From assembly GCF_014287515.2 (NCBI RefSeq), contig NZ_CP092473.1, positions 2,693,001-2,757,000 of the forward strand: a DNA stretch of 64,000 nucleotides, given 5' to 3'. Every line of letters starts with the position of its first letter. The stretch's first letter is position 1. The translations under genes and the position numbers were made by a program. Source of the DNA: Roseburia rectibacter. GTDB lineage: Bacteria > Bacillota > Clostridia > Lachnospirales > Lachnospiraceae. Shown piece by piece: positions 63,293-64,000 of the stretch. The notes beneath the pieces were generated by a model that did no database searches, was not told where the DNA came from, and saw only the letters and a program-made list of their open reading frames with translations.

Positions 63293-64000
63293 TTATCTGT
63301 TTTTACCAGATAACATATCCAGCAGCTCAAAATAATTCTCAAATGTTTTGCGGCAGCAGGATGGGTTATCTATCACGATTCCATCCACCTTTAAACCTAA
63401 GAGGGCAAATGACATTGCAACACGGTGATCTTCATAAGTGGATATGATTCCCGGTGCCGGAGTACCCGGCTTAATCGTTATGGCATCCGGTTCTTCGGTA
63501 CATATGATCCCGCGCTTTGTCAGTTCCTCTGACATGGCATGAAGGCGGTCACATTCCTGTCCGCGGATATGTCCGATGTGAGTTATATGCACATCGGAGT
63601 TACAAAACGGTGCGATCGCAGCAAGGGTAAGTGCCTGATCTGAAAAGTCATTCATATCTATGTCGATTCCTTTTAATTGTCCTTCCGCTGGTCCGGTCAC
63701 TTCGATTCCATCCGTTTTTTCTGTGACAGTACAGCCCATCTGTGTGAGCACATCTAAAAACTTCATATCTCCCTGGCTGTTATCCGGATGCACATGTTTT
63801 ACAAGTGCCCTGCCGCCTGTGATCGCGGCTGCTGCATAAAAATAACATGCGGCTGAGACATCCGGTTCGATCTGGTAATGCTTTTTCTGATATATGGCTT
63901 TCGGTTCTACACAATAATTTTTTCCGTCATATTTTACTTCCACACCCGCGTCCGCTAACATTTTTCTTGTGATGCGGATATAGGAACCATCTGTTTTCTT
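63293..64000 (-). CDS. aroA: 3-phosphoshikimate 1-carboxyvinyltransferase (EPSP synthase), 3' part
   Basis: The C-terminal 235 residues of EPSP synthase of the shikimate pathway. The frame is open through base 64000, so the 5' end is outside the window. Seen: YQIEPDVSAACYFYAAAAIT, FSDQALTLAAIAPFCNSDVH, HIRGQECDRLHAMSEELTKR, ISTYEDHRVAMSFALLGLKV and the terminal NPSCCRKTFENYFELLDML. These match the second inverse-beta-alpha domain. The 140-bp gap to tgt shows no clear terminator. Confidence 0.95.
   Translation of the reverse strand, partial: KKTDGSYIRITRKMLADAGVEVKYDGKNYCVEPKAIYQKKHYQIEPDVSAACYFYAAAAITGGRALVKHVHPDNSQGDMKFLDVLTQMGCTVTEKTDGIEVTGPAEGQLKGIDIDMNDFSDQALTLAAIAPFCNSDVHITHIGHIRGQECDRLHAMSEELTKRGIICTEEPDAITIKPGTPAPGIISTYEDHRVAMSFALLGLKVDGIVIDNPSCCRKTFENYFELLDMLSGKNR

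Overview
This 64 kb window is chromosomal DNA from a low-to-moderate GC anaerobic Firmicute, most likely a Lachnospiraceae member (Roseburia/Agathobacter-like). The evidence is the gene content and order: a CASDH/CASDC-type polyamine cluster, class III fructose bisphosphatase, AsnA, a HrcA-GrpE-DnaK-DnaJ operon, an L-box-controlled dapA, DUF1015 beside serA/serC, and YqzL upstream of RecO. Strong AGGAGG-type ribosome binding sites and sigma-A promoters fit. Genus is an inference. Most genes lie on the minus strand; asnA and typA are the main exceptions.

Layout. 1-2910: a chemoreceptor followed by a sugar-binding lipoprotein cut by the window edge. 3052-4294: asnA with its own promoter and terminator. 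4312-8445: an accessory patch where two direct copies of a ~1 kb long-inverted-repeat element bracket a broken fic gene, aguB, a small membrane protein gene and a gene scrap. 8438-14713: polyamine genes (Arg/Lys decarboxylase, SpeE, carboxyspermidine dehydrogenase and decarboxylase, AguA), which with AguB could take arginine through agmatine to putrescine and spermidine. 14714-16050: a decayed stretch with perfect hairpins, a possible TnpB-type RNA scaffold remnant, an orphan surface-protein-like ORF and an ftsH 5' fragment. 16083-31132: nfo, fbp, dapB, dapA (lysine riboswitch), a two-OB-fold SSB, typA, a GGDEF sensor, an M23 peptidase, a Fur-family regulator, an ArsP_2-type permease with an iterated TGCAA operator-like array, and MATE. 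29896-34928: heat-shock operon under CIRCE. 34966-48743: surface/envelope genes (acyltransferase, YfhO), glyS, a lipoprotein, recO, yqzL, era, M16C protease, cold-shock protein, MscS, DUF1015. 48876-55795: serA, serC, ilvB, ilvD, leuB. 56113-61449: a compact peptide locus. 61574-64000: yajC, tgt and truncated aroA.

The most interesting region is 56113-61449. A radical SAM/SPASM enzyme lies behind a 52-residue single-cysteine peptide gene, with a transcription-attenuating hairpin between them, and overlaps an ABC exporter gene. Upstream stand two tandem XRE-TPR regulators resembling RRNPP quorum-sensing receptors and, divergent from the peptide gene, a 57-codon ORF with a signal-peptide-like start. 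A 28-bp-arm palindrome carries TTGACA in both arms between the divergent genes. I interpret this as a candidate quorum-controlled RiPP system; product and pheromone are inferred.

The second notable item is the ~1 kb repeat. Each copy has two inverted arms, each arm folds into a ~240 nt hairpin with nested small hairpins, and the two copies differ by several compensatory base-pair changes. That is evidence for a maintained secondary structure, or for arm-to-arm templated correction.
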